Positions 11,346-23,398 of a stretch of DNA of 64,000 nucleotides are shown piece by piece (position 1 is the stretch's first letter; the number at the start of each line of letters is the position of its first letter). The position numbers were made by a program, and so were the translations under genes. Under the pieces are notes generated by a model. It had not been told where the DNA came from. It saw only the letters and a program-made list of their open reading frames with translations, and did not search any database. Location of the stretch: contig NC_080583.1 of NCBI RefSeq assembly GCF_029962835.1, positions 55,469,658 through 55,533,657 of the forward strand, written 5' to 3'. This stretch comes from Magnolia sinica (taxonomy: Eukaryota; Streptophyta; Magnoliopsida; Magnoliales; Magnoliaceae).

Positions 11346-12684
11346 TGTCACGCCCCAAACTTAGAAACCAGACTCACAAAATTTCTGATCACTGAATTCG
11401 GTGCCGACAGCCTCCATAGTACCCCATTCTAGGCTTCCAGCGCCCATACGTCAGATTCCGATCCTAGGATCCTACGAGGAGGATTTTCAATGTACATTTA
11501 TCTCGTAAGAAGCATAACCACAAGTTTACCCAAAATCACAAAGGCAACATCATCATCACATATCCATTAATATAAATATTTGAATACAATGCTGAAAGGG
11601 AAATACATATGTCGAAAATCAAAGCTCTAGAAGTCCGCTGCATGCTCCAAGCTCAACGCTGCTGCGACCTAATGCCACCTGGACGCTTCTATCGTGCATA
11701 AGCTTATAGAAAGTTTAGAGGGTGGTGAAAGTGTGCGCCCAAGATAAGTGCCAAGTATACAGTACAATGCCATAAATCATAGAATATCGAAAATACTGGC
11801 AAGTTCATGAATCATACGATATCAGAGTAAGCAGAAACACTGACAAGTCCACGAATGCAATCATTCGTACCAAGGCTATATGATGCAAGAACGTAAGAAG
11901 TCAAATATCAGATGTCGAGGATATAATACAATATACAAATCCTGATGAGTCCACGCATACCGGAATGTGCAATATGCGGTGCGAATGAAATGACCAAGCT
12001 AGAGCGTGAAGTCGGGATGATAGTACGTAGTATTGTAAGCTGTGGAGTTCATCACAAGGGACTTCTATCCAGACTGGCCCATACCTAGTTTGGATAGCTG
12101 GACATAATGTGGTAAACCCCTGACCTCAGGTTAGTCACACTCCCAACCGAAATCTTGGCCATGCGAAGGTACACGTAACAAATAGTTGCGCACCACCAGC
12201 CCGAGTGGATAGTGAATGAATGAATGAGTATGCAATTCCTACTCAATAAGTACACATATCAGTACAGTTCCTTTATGGGGAATCACCGGGGTCTAATACA
12301 CTTCAAACTAGATTATCGCCTTATCACGCGCAACAAGGTGAGTAGAAGAGAGCTCACTATCTGCCTGCCAATATCGGGCCCGACTCGTCGATAGCGAACT
12401 CATTCCTTGAGGTGGTCAAACTCAGCCTAGCATTGCCCCATCCTCTCGAGCAGGTAAGGTTGTACTCCCTTCTAACCGACCACGACACAATGGGAGACGC
12501 GGCGTCGGAACCGCGGCGAAGGCGCAGTCACTAGGGTACAAGTCTCGGATTGAGCTGATTCTGAAATACGAGATACGACTCAGGGTTGCGCGCAAATGCC
12601 GATAACAGATCGCGGGTTACCGAAATTTGACCGGGAGGACTGCGGAAGCCTAAGAATAGTATGGGCTAGGATACGGGCCTTATA
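11346..12684 (-). repeat. 3' LTR of the minus-strand element
   Basis: On the plus strand it starts TGTCACGCCCC and ends GGGCCTTATA. It is highly similar along its length to 13609-14953, and the same family recurs as fragments at 9846-10065 and 16780-17707. Confidence 0.85.
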
Positions 12685-12959
12685 ACTCTCCCCTCCTAAT
12701 AAAAATTTCTTCCTCAAAATTTAAAACACAATATAACCAATACAGAGCTCACCAAGAGAGAGAAACCTCACCACTATATATAAAATCAGAACACAACATA
12801 TCAACATAATCAAACACCTAAAGAGATGGGGATAATGCCCACGAATCTCAAGCTCTAACTCCCAAGATGCCTCATTCATGAGCAATCTAGCAAGACGGTG
12901 CAGGGGCCAAGTCACACGAATCGTCGACGACTCCTAATGTCTGAGGATCTTGCGCTGCT

Positions 12960-13115
12960 GCTGTTGAGGACGGGGACACCTACTCCTACGATGCCCTATC
13001 CCACCGCATTCAAAGTAAGCACCTGAGAACGGTCGGGGTGGCAGGGGCTGTCGAGGGTAGGGGCACTCTCAGATGCGGTGCCCCGTCACACTACATCTGA
13101 AGCATACACTTGAAG
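12960..13115 (-). pseudogene. Remnant of gag with two CCHC zinc knuckles
   Basis: Read on the minus strand, two zinc-knuckle motifs follow each other. At about 13112-13060 a CX2CX4HX4C motif is intact in its four ligands but has an in-frame stop just before the last cysteine. At about 13018-12970 the second motif has its first cysteine replaced by tyrosine. Such paired knuckles bind RNA in Ty3/gypsy nucleocapsids. No start, full frame or downstream enzymes are present, so this is a decayed fragment. Confidence 0.65.
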
Positions 13116-13593
13116 ACTGACGTATAAGTGGTGCAAATACTCGAAAGGACGAATGGTTCCTGTGCCTCTGTGGCCGTCGACATCGCTGCTGTTGGGAGCT
13201 ACCGGAAGGGGCCTACCACTTCCGGTCTCCTCTCTGAATAATGGCGGTCATTGCTTGCAACATTTACTGTAGCTGGTCCGCACTTACATACACGGTCGGT
13301 GCTGCGCTAGACTCGGCTGGGGGTGCAGAAGTCTCTAGTGGGGGAACAGGAATCTCAGGCGGGGAAGCAGAAGTCGCTCGGGTCACTCGCTTGGGTGTCA
13401 TGTCCTACAGGAAGGAACAAGGGCCTATCGTCCTTGGGCACTCTCGAATGCACACGTGATAGTGAGCTATATCAGGAAGTTTCTAAGTTATTTAAATTCA
13501 GAGATCTAATCATTCTAAGTTCGTAACAATCATATAGTATAAGGTAGCTATCAGCAGATATATAATGTTATCTTCAGGTATTTCCAAGTTATA

Positions 13594-13604
13594 CTCTGAT
13601 ACCA
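13594..13604 (-). other. Primer-binding site (initiator Met tRNA type)
   Basis: The plus strand CTCTGATACCA is the reverse complement of TGGTATCAGAG, which is complementary to the 3' end of plant initiator Met tRNA. It lies a few bases inside the right-hand LTR. Confidence 0.8.
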
Positions 13605-13608
13605 ACTT

Positions 13609-14953
13609 CTTCACACCCCAAACTCAGAAACTGGGCTCACAAAATTTTTGATCACCGAATCCGGTGTCGACAGCCTCCGTAGTACCCCATTCTCGGCTTC
13701 TAGTGCCCATATGTCAGATTTCCATCCTGGGATCCTACAAGGAAGATTTTCAACGTATGTTTATCTCGTAAGAAGCATAACCACAAGTTTACCCAAATCA
13801 CAAAGGCAACATCATCATCACATATCCACTAATATAAATATTTGAATACAATGCTAAAAAAGAAAATACATATGTCGAAAATCAAAGCTCTAAAAGTCCG
13901 CTGCATGCTCTAAGTTCAACGCTGCTGTGACCTAACGCCACCTGCACGCATCTATGGTGCATAAGCTTATAGAAAGCTTAGAGGGTGGTGAAAGTGTGTG
14001 CCCAAGATAAGTACCAAGTATACAGTACAATGCCATAAATCATAGAATATCGAAAATACTAGTAAGTTCATGAATCATACGATATCAAAGTAAGCGAAAA
14101 CACTGACAAGTCCATTAATACAATCAGTCGTACCAAGGTTATACGATGCAAGAACATAAGAAGTCAAATATCAGATGCTAAGGATATAATAGTATACAAT
14201 CTTGATGAGTCCACGCATACCGGAATGTGCAATATGCGGTGCGAATGAAATGACCAAGCTAAAGCATGAAGTCGGGATGATAGTACGTAGTATTGCAAGT
14301 TGTGCAGTTCATCATAAGGGACTTCTATCCAGACTGGCCCATACCTGGTTTGGATAGCTGGACACAATGTGGTAAACTTCTGACCTCAGGTTAATCGCGC
14401 GCCTAACCAAAATCTTGGCCATGCAAAGGTACACGTAACAAATAGTTACACACCACTAGCCCAAGTGGATAGTGAATGAATGAATGAATGAAAAAGTATA
14501 CAATTCCTGCTCAATAAGTCCACATATCAGTACGGTTCCTCTATGGGGAATCACCGAGGTCTATTACACTCCAAACCAGATTGCTGCCCCATCGCGCGCA
14601 ACAAGGTAAGTGAAAGAGACCTCACTATCCGCCTACCAATATCGGGCCCGGCTCGTCAATAGCGGACTCATTCCTCAAGCTGGTCAAACTCAGCCTAGCA
14701 TTGCCCCCTCCTCTCGAGCAGATAAGGTTGTACCCCCTTCCAACCGACCACGACAAAATGAGAGATGTGGCATCGGAACCACGGTGATGGTGCAGTCACT
14801 AGGGTACAAGTCTCGGGTTAAGCCAATTCTAAAATACGGGATATGACTTAGGGTTGCGCACAAATGCCGATAACAGATCGCAGGTTGCTGGAATTCGACC
14901 GGGAGCACTGTGGAAGCCTAAGGAGTGGTACGGGCTAGGATACAAGCCTTATA
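13609..14953 (-). repeat. 5' LTR of the minus-strand element
   Basis: Direct repeat of 11346-12684. The plus-strand left end is decayed (CTTCACACCCC against TGTCACGCCCC); the right end is AGCCTTATA, followed by the TSD copy CTGTG. Confidence 0.85.
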
Positions 14954-14958
14954 CTGTG

Positions 14959-15790
14959 GGCCACCAGCTATTTGACTGCTGTAGTAATGTCACCAAATTC
15001 TGTGGGACCCGATATGTTTTAAATCCAGATTGTTTATCTATGTGGGGCCCACACGTCATGCATATCCACACCGTCCAGTGGTCTGGACGGTGGGGACCAC
15101 TATGATTTATGTGTTTTACGTCCAGGCCATCCAGGGCCTGGACGTTGGAGATCTTCAAAACAATAAATAAAATAAAGTAAAAATAATAAAATAATGTAAT
15201 AATATAATATAATATTATATATATATCATATGTATATGGTGGGCCCCACATGGGACCCACCTTTTTGGAAGTGAATTGGTTGGACTACCACACACCAGCT
15301 ATATAGCCGATGTAGTGACGTCAGCAAGTTCCATGGGACCCACCAGATGTATGGGTCTAATCCACACCGTCCAGACGGTTGGATGGTGGGACCCACCACA
15401 GATGTATGTGTTACATCCAAACCGTCCATCCAAATGGCGAGCTCGTCTTAAGGCTTGAGACTAAAAATGAGGCAGATCCGTATATCAGGTGGACCACATT
15501 GCAGAAAATAGTGGAGAATTAAACGGCTACCATTAAAGCCCTTTTGGTATCCCAGAAGTTTTGGATCAATATGAAATTTGTTTTTCTCCTTAATTCAGGT
15601 CTTCGTGACCGTACGAATAGATTGGATGGAAAATAAACGTGAAGGTGGGCCCTGCGAATTTTAAGCAGGAAAAATCATTATCTCCACTGCTAATTGTGGT
15701 ATGGTCCAAATGATCTTATGATGTGATTCATTTTTATGGGTAATGCTCTAAAATGATCTCTAATAATAGATAACTGGTGTAGATAGTCCC
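14959..15790. repeat. Copies of the dispersed GGGCCCAC repeat
   Basis: End-type sequences appear near 15043, 15238, 15336 and 15392, with body phrases (AGGTGGACCACATTG, TTTTGGATCAATATG) through 15650. An A/T-only tract (about 15170-15235) separates two copies. Confidence 0.65.
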
Positions 15791-15817
15791 GCTAGGATGA
15801 TCGACCTACCTTGATAT

Positions 15818-16290
15818 ATATGAGGACCGTTGTTGCGGTCTACCTTGGTGTATATGAGGCCCGTTGTTGCGGCTCACTTGATGTATATGAAGCCTATTGG
15901 TGCGGAGTGGCCCACTTGATGTATATGAGGCCCGTTGGTGCGGCCCGTGGATGCGTCCTACGTGATGTATATGAGGCCCATTGGTGTGGCCCATCTAGAT
16001 GTGGGGCAGTTGATGTATATGTTTCATTCATACCGTCCAAATCAGGGACCTACCGTACACACTTGATGGATATGAGGCCCATTGGTGCAGCTCATGTGAT
16101 GTGGCCCACTTGATGTATATGAGCCCCATTGTGATGTATTTGAGGCCCATGGGTTGAGGCCCAATGTGATGTATATAAGGACTATAAGTAAGGCCCAATG
16201 AGACATATGTGAGGCCTTTGTGTGGGGCCGAATGTGATGTATATGAGGTCCATTGCGATGTGTGATTCCACCATGATGTATGTAATGATT
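15818..16290. repeat. ~35-45-bp minisatellite derived from the dispersed repeat's end
   Basis: About a dozen units of CACTTGATGTATATGAGGCC followed by CATTGGTGCGGC-like sequence are arrayed from 15818 to 16290, with unit-length variation. The unit resembles the GGCCCACCTTGATGTATATG terminus of the dispersed family, so the array probably arose by expansion of one end. Confidence 0.75.
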
Positions 16291-16779
16291 TTTATGGCGG
16301 ATCATGCCTTAGGAGCAATGATGGTTAAATGTTCGCATTGTAACTCTCCTTAGGGCCCATTGTTAGGCCCAAACTTGTGTGTGTAGGCCGTTTAGGCCCA
16401 TCTTTGTTATGAAGATAGTTCATCACCATAAAACATGTTTAGTATAACTCCATGATTCATGCCCATAGGCATCATATGTATGCTTGATATGAGGAGTGAC
16501 TGATCATAGCATATGTCATTGGGCAGATTGTTTATGGGACTCACTGATAGGAGTTGCCCACATGAGCACGCGGTACGCGGAGGATTACTGCATGACTGGA
16601 CAGGGTTATTCATGCATCTTGCATCTATGTGACATGATTACTATACAACCTAGCGACATCAGGGCTGTGACCTCCACAGGCATATCGTGGATGTCATGTT
16701 CAGACACCGAAAATACTGTTACTAGCATCAGGGTGACATAGATGCCCTAAGTAAAAATTCCTAAACCCGATGATACTAG
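16291..16779. other. Non-coding stretch, no gene seen
   Basis: No coding domain is seen. GGCCC-rich phrases near 16350-16400 continue the repeat flavour. The last part may belong to the LTR fragment that follows. Confidence 0.45.
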
Positions 16780-17707
16780 AAGATGACTCTAACGTCTAGA
16801 CTGAGTGGATACATGAACGCACGAGGGCCGTATACCAGTAGGCCGCGTCTCCCACTGTGTCGTGGTCGATTGGAAAGGGGTGTGACCTTACCCGCCCGAG
16901 TGAGGGAGCAATATCTAAGTTGAGTTTAACTAGCTTGAGGAATGGGCCCGATATTGGCAGGCAGATTGTGAGGTCTCTTCCACTTATATAATTGTGCCCT
17001 CGGATAGGAGCGACAAGCTGCCGTAGAGTGAACTAGACCCCGGTGATTATCCAGAGTGAGATCTGTACTAACATTTGATGCTCTAGTGATGAGCTGCACT
17101 GATACGTGGATTCAGATGAGGATTGGTATGCTTGAGTTGCATCTCGCATCGAATGGCCTTGGTGTGGCCGATAGCATTCACACCCTGCATCGCATGGCCT
17201 TGATATGACCGATAGTATTCATGCCTTGCATCGCACAGCCTTAGTATAGCTGATAGTATTCATGGATTTGCCAACATATTCCACATTACTCTGATATTGC
17301 ATTCTAAACATGCTTATATTGCGCACACACTCTCATTACCCTCTAAGCTTTCTATAGGCTTATGCACGACCGTTGCGTGCAGGTGACACTAGGACCCAAA
17401 CGTAGCTTAGTAGGAGTAGGAGCGTGCAATCGAGCTTCAGGAGTTTCTGTTATTATTATTATTGTATTTCCCTTTATGTGCATTGTACCTTAAAGCTTTT
17501 GATCATAGTGGATTTTTGTGCTGGTGTCTTGGTTATTGTTCGTGGGTTATGCTTATGGTTATGCTTGTTACAAAATAAATTCATGTTAAAAATCCTCCTT
17601 GTAGGATCCTAGGATCGGAACCTGGTATATGGGTGCCAGGAGCTGAGAATGTGGTACTACGGATGTTGTCGGCACTAGATTCAGGGATCGGGAATTTGGG
17701 GCGTGAC
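16780..17707 (+). mobile_element. 5'-truncated LTR fragment (same family as 11346-14953)
   Basis: CGCGTCTCCCACTGTGTCG (about 16842), GGGCCCGATATTGGCAGGCA (about 16945) and a terminal TTTGGGGCGTGACA at about 17694-17707 match the reverse complement of the LTR at 11346-12684 in order. The left portion of the LTR is absent here. Confidence 0.65.
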
Positions 17708-18541
17708 ACCTAATCCCTACACCCTAATGCAAACTAAGCCACGAACCCTATAAACTCTAAAACTCTAGGAATCAACCCTAAACCCAATCAACCTAGTCCC
17801 ATAAACCTGACAGAAACCTAATCCTAAAAACCAAGCCTTAGGAAAAAAACCCAACCCACTGAGTCAACCCACTAAGTGAGCCTACATAACCTACCCAGTT
17901 AACTCACCTTGTTAAACTAGTTCCAAAACCCATCTGGTCCAAGTCCACTTTCCAAGCTAATCGAAATACAGAGGGAGACAACAAAGCAGCCCCAAATGGC
18001 CAAGCCTCCCCACGTGTGTGTAAGGAGCATCCCTCAAAAGCCAAATCTATGTCAAATGATGAGCCGCCCCGGGGTGTTGCTCACCGCGTGGCACATTCCA
18101 TCCTTTTGTAAGTTGTTCGTCTGTGCGCATGCACCTTTGCAAATCCCAAGCACGTGCAAAAAGTCAAATTATTCCAATAACCCCTCCCTTGTACTAAAAT
18201 TACACCTTATATCCTTAAATTCAACTTATGAGATCTTGCTACATGGCAATCTCAAATCCCATCCATCGAAACCATTGATAGCCTCAAGCTTTACAAGAAT
18301 TACACACGCACACACACACCCCTACAAATACCCCCCTCACTTTACATTTCAATCATCCCCTCTCAACCAACTCCCCCCCCCCCCCCCCCCAAAAAAAAAA
18401 AAAAAAATCCCCTCTAAAATCCCACACTCATTTCAATCATCCCTCGCGCTTATCCACTCCCCCTCAAGCCTTAGTCTAGCCACTCCATCCTTTCACCAAA
18501 GAGAGGAAAGAGTCATAGGAAAGAGTGCAGCCCGGGTCAAG
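17708..18541. other. Non-coding, C/A-rich stretch with a C-run/A-run junction
   Basis: ACCCTAAACC-like wording appears early. A run of 18 C (18373-18390) is followed directly by 17 A (18391-18407). The 187-codon open frame crossing it encodes a Pro-run/Lys-run and is not a credible protein. The stretch continues beyond the solo LTR insertion at 23906. Confidence 0.55.
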
Positions 18542-20562
18542 CTTCATGTAACGTCTTGAAAAAATTCGTACAAAGACCCGAGTACCACCTCAGGTAGATA
18601 TTACGAAGGACCAAATCCTTTAGAAAATTGGATAAAAATTTACTAAGTGCTAAACTAGATTAGCTGTGAATTAGTTTGAATCACTTTAAATACGAACTGC
18701 AAGATCCAAAACTAACAGAATCTCTAGCGCCATACTATCTGAAAACATAGGATCAACCTCAAAACCTAGTTGCTCTTGGGAGCATCGCGAAACTCCGTAT
18801 CGGACCTGGACTGCGCATCGAACGTCTGATTTCTATAAAACTGTACAACTATGACCGCTTTGCTGAGCTTGACAACCACCTCGGAAATCAAGTCTTAATA
18901 GTATCCAGAAATGTACAACTTGAGCCCGGACATGAAGTGTGTGAGAAACGCGAATATCTTTAGAAAATGAACTGAAACTTAAGTGAATTGAGTCGTTTGC
19001 TTGCAGGCAAAATCTAAGGTTTCAGAACGTCAGATTCTAACCCAACTACACCCTCGGATCAGAGAAAATTTCCAACACATATCAGTGTACTCGTGGCCCT
19101 GATCGAGTACCAGTGACCGTTGAACTGAAACTGGTCCTCCGCGGTCGATTTATAAATCCGATCGGACCGAAAACTTAACTTGACCTGGATCCCATGTCAG
19201 GGAACTTATTCCTGACCGTATGTAGAAAAGGGGCCTCCAGATGTGCTCCATTGGACTGAAACATTGACTTTTGGTTATAACTTAAGTATACCATGGCCCT
19301 GGGGCCATTCTCATCAATTTTGGGCCTATATAAGGGCCTTAAACCCTCTCTCTCCCTTGCCATACGAATTTTCAACCCTAAGAGAGAGAAGAGAGAGAAA
19401 AGAGAAGGAGAAAGTGAGGAGAAGAGAGAGAGAGTTAGGGTTTGTTCCTGGGATTCAATCCCATCGCTCTACGTGCTAAACCGATCTATTTGTGTCATTA
19501 TTCCGGCGATTCCGACTCCATTCTTGGGTAAGAAATCTTAACCCTAATCGGTTCTAGGGATTAAAATAAAGTAGACGATGAAATAACTAACCTATTTCAT
19601 GATATAGGTTGTCATTGTACCGTAGAAAAAGGCAAAGAGTTCAAACTGAGCTCGTTACGAGTCTACCGGCAAAAGGTGTGGACTATAAACGTTTAGGTTA
19701 TGGTTTTCAAGGCTTTTCAATGTCAGCAATGATTTATGTTTGACTTGATTGCTATCACATATGCTTAGATGCTATGTTTTCCGCATGTTACACATATATA
19801 CTATGTTGATTATAATGCAATCTACGTGTTTGTTTAAATGTTGGAATGAATATGGAATTTGGATTTGTGCTTGCCATGATTATTAAATGTAAGTATATGA
19901 TTGTTGTAGGTGTGGCATCTCCTTCATGAAAAGACTCGCCATAATATATGTTGTAACCAATATATTACATGTATATTGATATGTGTAGTCTAAGCGTTTG
20001 ATAAAATACGTGAATGAGAACATGCTTGTTGAAATGTATTTAATGAGAGTGTTGAGATAGGATTCTCAATTCCCTCATCCGTATTTACAGTCTCCTTTGT
20101 GTAACCTATCTTACTACTATGTGATTTATGAATGAAATACCTATATATGTTAACATGTACACTATGTGTTTCTTAAAATGCTCAAATGAGATTTATATTT
20201 AGATTGGTTGTCACATGCTGTCTTTGACTATCACATGTGATGCTATTATTGGGAGTGTGATTGGGCTACGATGTAATCTAGGTAATCGGTAATGGTTTAC
20301 GGTCAGTGGTCGAGCTGTTTTAGCCATGACAGATACGTTCGATGAATTCAAGTCGTACACTGTTTATCAACAGTGGTTAGGCCACGCGGAATGCTTACGC
20401 ATTCCATGTCGATTAAGTTAACGTGCGCTCGTACCAGTCGAGCTCGTCAAGTAACTCAATTGGCTAAATATATGTTCACCATGTATGGACGCTACTATTT
20501 GAACCTAAGGTACCAAACTTATCAGTGAAAAGCCCGTGTAACCTTGATACTACGATCCACCA

Positions 20563-20752
20563 AGACTCATGAGTCGGGCATGGTGGTATGGGACACCATG
20601 GTCAAGCTGTCGGCCTACGCTAGGGTGACGAGGCTCCCCATAGTATCCAGTGAGCAACCCAAACTTATGAGCCGAGTACGGTGGTATAGAACACTGTATT
20701 CGAGCTATCGGCCTACACTGACGTAGCCTGGCTGTGGTCCCCAGTCGGGTTA
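20563..20752. repeat. Two-copy ~95-bp tandem repeat within the solo LTR
   Basis: Two diverged units share ATGAGTCGGGCATGGTGGTA (variant ATGAGCCGAGTACGGTGGTA in the second) and GCTGTCGGCCTACGCT-like phrases. Confidence 0.6.
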
Positions 20753-21241
20753 TTGATGAGCCTTCAAAAATAGACTGCCAGTTGGTAGGGCATTGGTAGA
20801 GTGACCTTGAGTACGAAATAGGCCTACGCTGACGGTGACGAGCCTCTCGTAGCGACCTTGGGTGTAAACTCTCGAACCTGCCTATCATATGTGATTAACT
20901 AGGATTGACAACCCTAGATGGATCATTCTTTGGGTAAATGATATAAAGGGAGGTACCTTAGCTTCCTAAACATGCTGTATGAACAAGTCTAATTGAGAAC
21001 TTAGCTAATCACGTACATGCGCCGATTTGCATGTGTCTTTAGCATTGGAGTTGAGCATAGATGAAGAGGTGTATGCTGCGATCGTGAGATGATGTCGCAG
21101 AGGGAGTGCAGGTGAGGGCATGCATCATTAACTTATATCATCCTTGCATTAATCAGAGTACCTAGGAATGCTTGTTGTGTTGCTTTATCATTATTGCTTG
21201 ACTGAATTGATAACATGTTAACCTTTGCCTTATAGCTCCAC

Positions 21242-23398
21242 TAAAGCTGGGCAGAAAGGGACTGATCTAGCGGATGCGACCCAATCTGCCCTGAACAGAT
21301 CTGAACCGAAGGCCATGATCGGCCTGGATCGAGTTGGGCTAGCAAGATCCGACCGTTAATCGGATCGATTTCAGATCAATGGTCAACCGGACCGACCCGA
21401 TCCGAAATTCGATTCGAATGGATTCGATCCGATCAGATTCGATTTGATCCACATAATGTTTGTTTACCATTGTTTCCTGTAATGTTGTCCACTTGAGATT
21501 AGGATATACCTCTCTTTTTTTTTTAATACCATCAAATGATTTAGAAAAATAGATGGACAGCATAAATGAAGTAAATACATCATGGTGGGGCCCACAAAGC
21601 ACTGACTTACCATCATTTAAATAGTGTGATGCGGAGTACCCAATCTACTTCTCTCACACGTCCCCATGTTCCTCGAGCAGAGCTCCCTGACAGTTGAGGG
21701 AAATTGGGGAAAGAAATTCCTACCGTTGAAACCTTCCTGGACCCCACCTTGATGTTTATACGCAATCCAAACCGTTTATAAAGTCATTCCAAATTGGATG
21801 AAGTGAAAAAACTAAAAATATAGCCTGATACAGAAATTTTATGGCCGTAAAAATTATCAACGGTGCTCACTGAATAACAACTATTTCCTCTCATGTGGCC
21901 CAGTTGAGTGCTTGATACATCTATTTTTTGGTCGCACATCCTAAAATTATCTCTCAAAAAGGATGGATGGGGTAGATTTCACACAAACATATCGGTGGGG
22001 CCCACCCAGCATCCTTGCGCAGGAACTCCCTGCGAAAGGCTTTCGCAAGAAATCCGCGTCCAAGGATTGGCTACTCACCAGCCCGTGGGTGCTCTGTGGA
22101 TCCCACCATGATGTATGTGTTTCATCCATTCCGTTCATCCATTTTATAGATCATTTTAGGGCTTTATATAAAAAAATGATAGGGATATAATCTCAGGTGG
22201 ACCACACTACAGGAAAACAATAACGATTGGATATCCACCATTATAATCCTCCTAAGGCCCACTGTACTGTTTATTTGAAATCTAATCTGTTGATTAGGTC
22301 ATAAGGACTTAGAAGAAGGGAGACAAAAAATATCAGCTTGATAAAAAAACTTTTATAACCTCCAAAACGTTTTTAATGGTCAACGTTCATTCAACACTGT
22401 TTCCTATAATGTGGTCCACTTGAGATTTCGATATATCTCTTTTTTTTTTAATAACATAAAATGATCTATAAAAATAGATGGAGGGCATGGATGTAACACA
22501 TACATCATGGTGGGGTCCACAGAGCGACGACCGGTGGCAAGGGAGTAGCTAGTCCGTTTCGTGACGCGTCTAACATCCTTGTGATCCGGGCGCTCCTCGA
22601 GCTTCGAGTTGTACGAACGGTTTAAAGGAGATCAAAGTTATATGGGCCCCACAGTGATGTATTTATTATATCTACACCACTCATATATTTTTATAGATCA
22701 TTATAGAGCATTTTTCAAAAAATGAATAATATCTAAAGATCATCTGGACCACACCACAAATATCAGCAAAGAATGATTTTCAATTGTTAAACCATTCGTG
22801 TGGTCCACTTGATAGTTAGATCTGTCTTATTTTTCGTCTCAAGCCTTGAGACAAGCTTGCCAAATGGATGAATGGTTTGGATATAACACCTACCCCATGA
22901 TCAGATCCACTAATGTGGATACACAATTCAAATTCATCCTGCGCAGATCGTGCTTGCGTGAAAAGCAAATAGTTCCGTGAAGAGCAAGTAATTTTAAAAG
23001 TTAAATAAAAACATATACACGGAGATTAAAAGTTCTTTCAGAGCCATGTGGGGCCCACCTTGATGTATATATTTCATCTAAGCCGTTTATTCATTTTGAA
23101 ATATTATTTTAGTCATTGGGCACAAAAAGGAGATATATTAAAGGTTAACTTAGACCACATCATATGAAACAATTTGATTTAATTCATACTGTTCGAATCG
23201 TACCTAATCTGACCCAGCTCGGTTTTCTTGACCGAGGCGGACTCGGTTTGGGTAAGGTCAACCAGGTATCGGGTCTGTCCGAATCAGGTGACCCGGATCC
23301 GGTCTTGGATCGGATCGAGTATGTGTCTAACCATTAGAAATTCGGATCTGATCGAGTTATACCTGATCTGATCCGATCAGGACCGATGCCCAACTCTA
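21242..23398. mobile_element. Non-autonomous hAT-type DNA transposon nested in the solo LTR
   Basis: The left end TAAAGCTGGGCA and the inverted right end TAGAGTTGGGCA form short TIRs of a common plant hAT type. A perfect 8-bp TSD, AGCTCCAC, lies at 21234-21241 and 23399-23406. Subterminal parts are rich in CGGATC/GATCCG motifs (about 21345-21440 and 23215-23375). The interior carries no transposase; it consists largely of copies of the dispersed GGGCCCAC repeat, including the complete one at 22091-22525. Confidence 0.8.
22091..22525. repeat. Complete copy of the dispersed ~430-bp inverted-repeat family
   Basis: The left end starts GCTCTGTGGATCCCACCATG and the inverted right end starts GCTCTGTGGACCCCACCATG. 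The match continues for ~55 bp through ATGTATGTGTT and the CCATCCATTTT phrase. It has no coding capacity, and I could not identify a target-site duplication. The inverted ends suggest a MITE, with superfamily unknown. Confidence 0.7.

Larger units (their letters stand above)
11346..14953 (-). mobile_element. Short non-autonomous LTR retrotransposon (minus strand) with gag remnants
   Basis: Two direct LTRs (11346-12684 and about 13609-14953) bracket only ~925 bp. On the minus strand a primer-binding site matching initiator Met tRNA (TGGTATCAGAG) sits just inside the right LTR, and a polypurine tract (ATTAGGAGGGGAG) sits just inside the left LTR. The element thus reads right to left and both replication sites survive. 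Flanking CTTTG (11341-11345) and CTGTG (14954-14958) form a 5-bp TSD with one change. The insertion split a copy of the dispersed repeat, whose CAGCAGGTTCT and CTGTGGGCC halves remain on each side. There is no protease, RT or integrase; propagation would need enzymes from elsewhere. Confidence 0.85.

Noticed and set aside
15818..16290. CRISPR-like array of spaced repeats
   Set aside because: Units are continuous and diverged with no unique spacers, and this is plant nuclear DNA; it is a minisatellite.
17996..18559. 187-codon open frame
   Set aside because: It includes a poly-Pro/poly-Lys stretch from the C-run/A-run and runs into the solo LTR start; not a credible protein.
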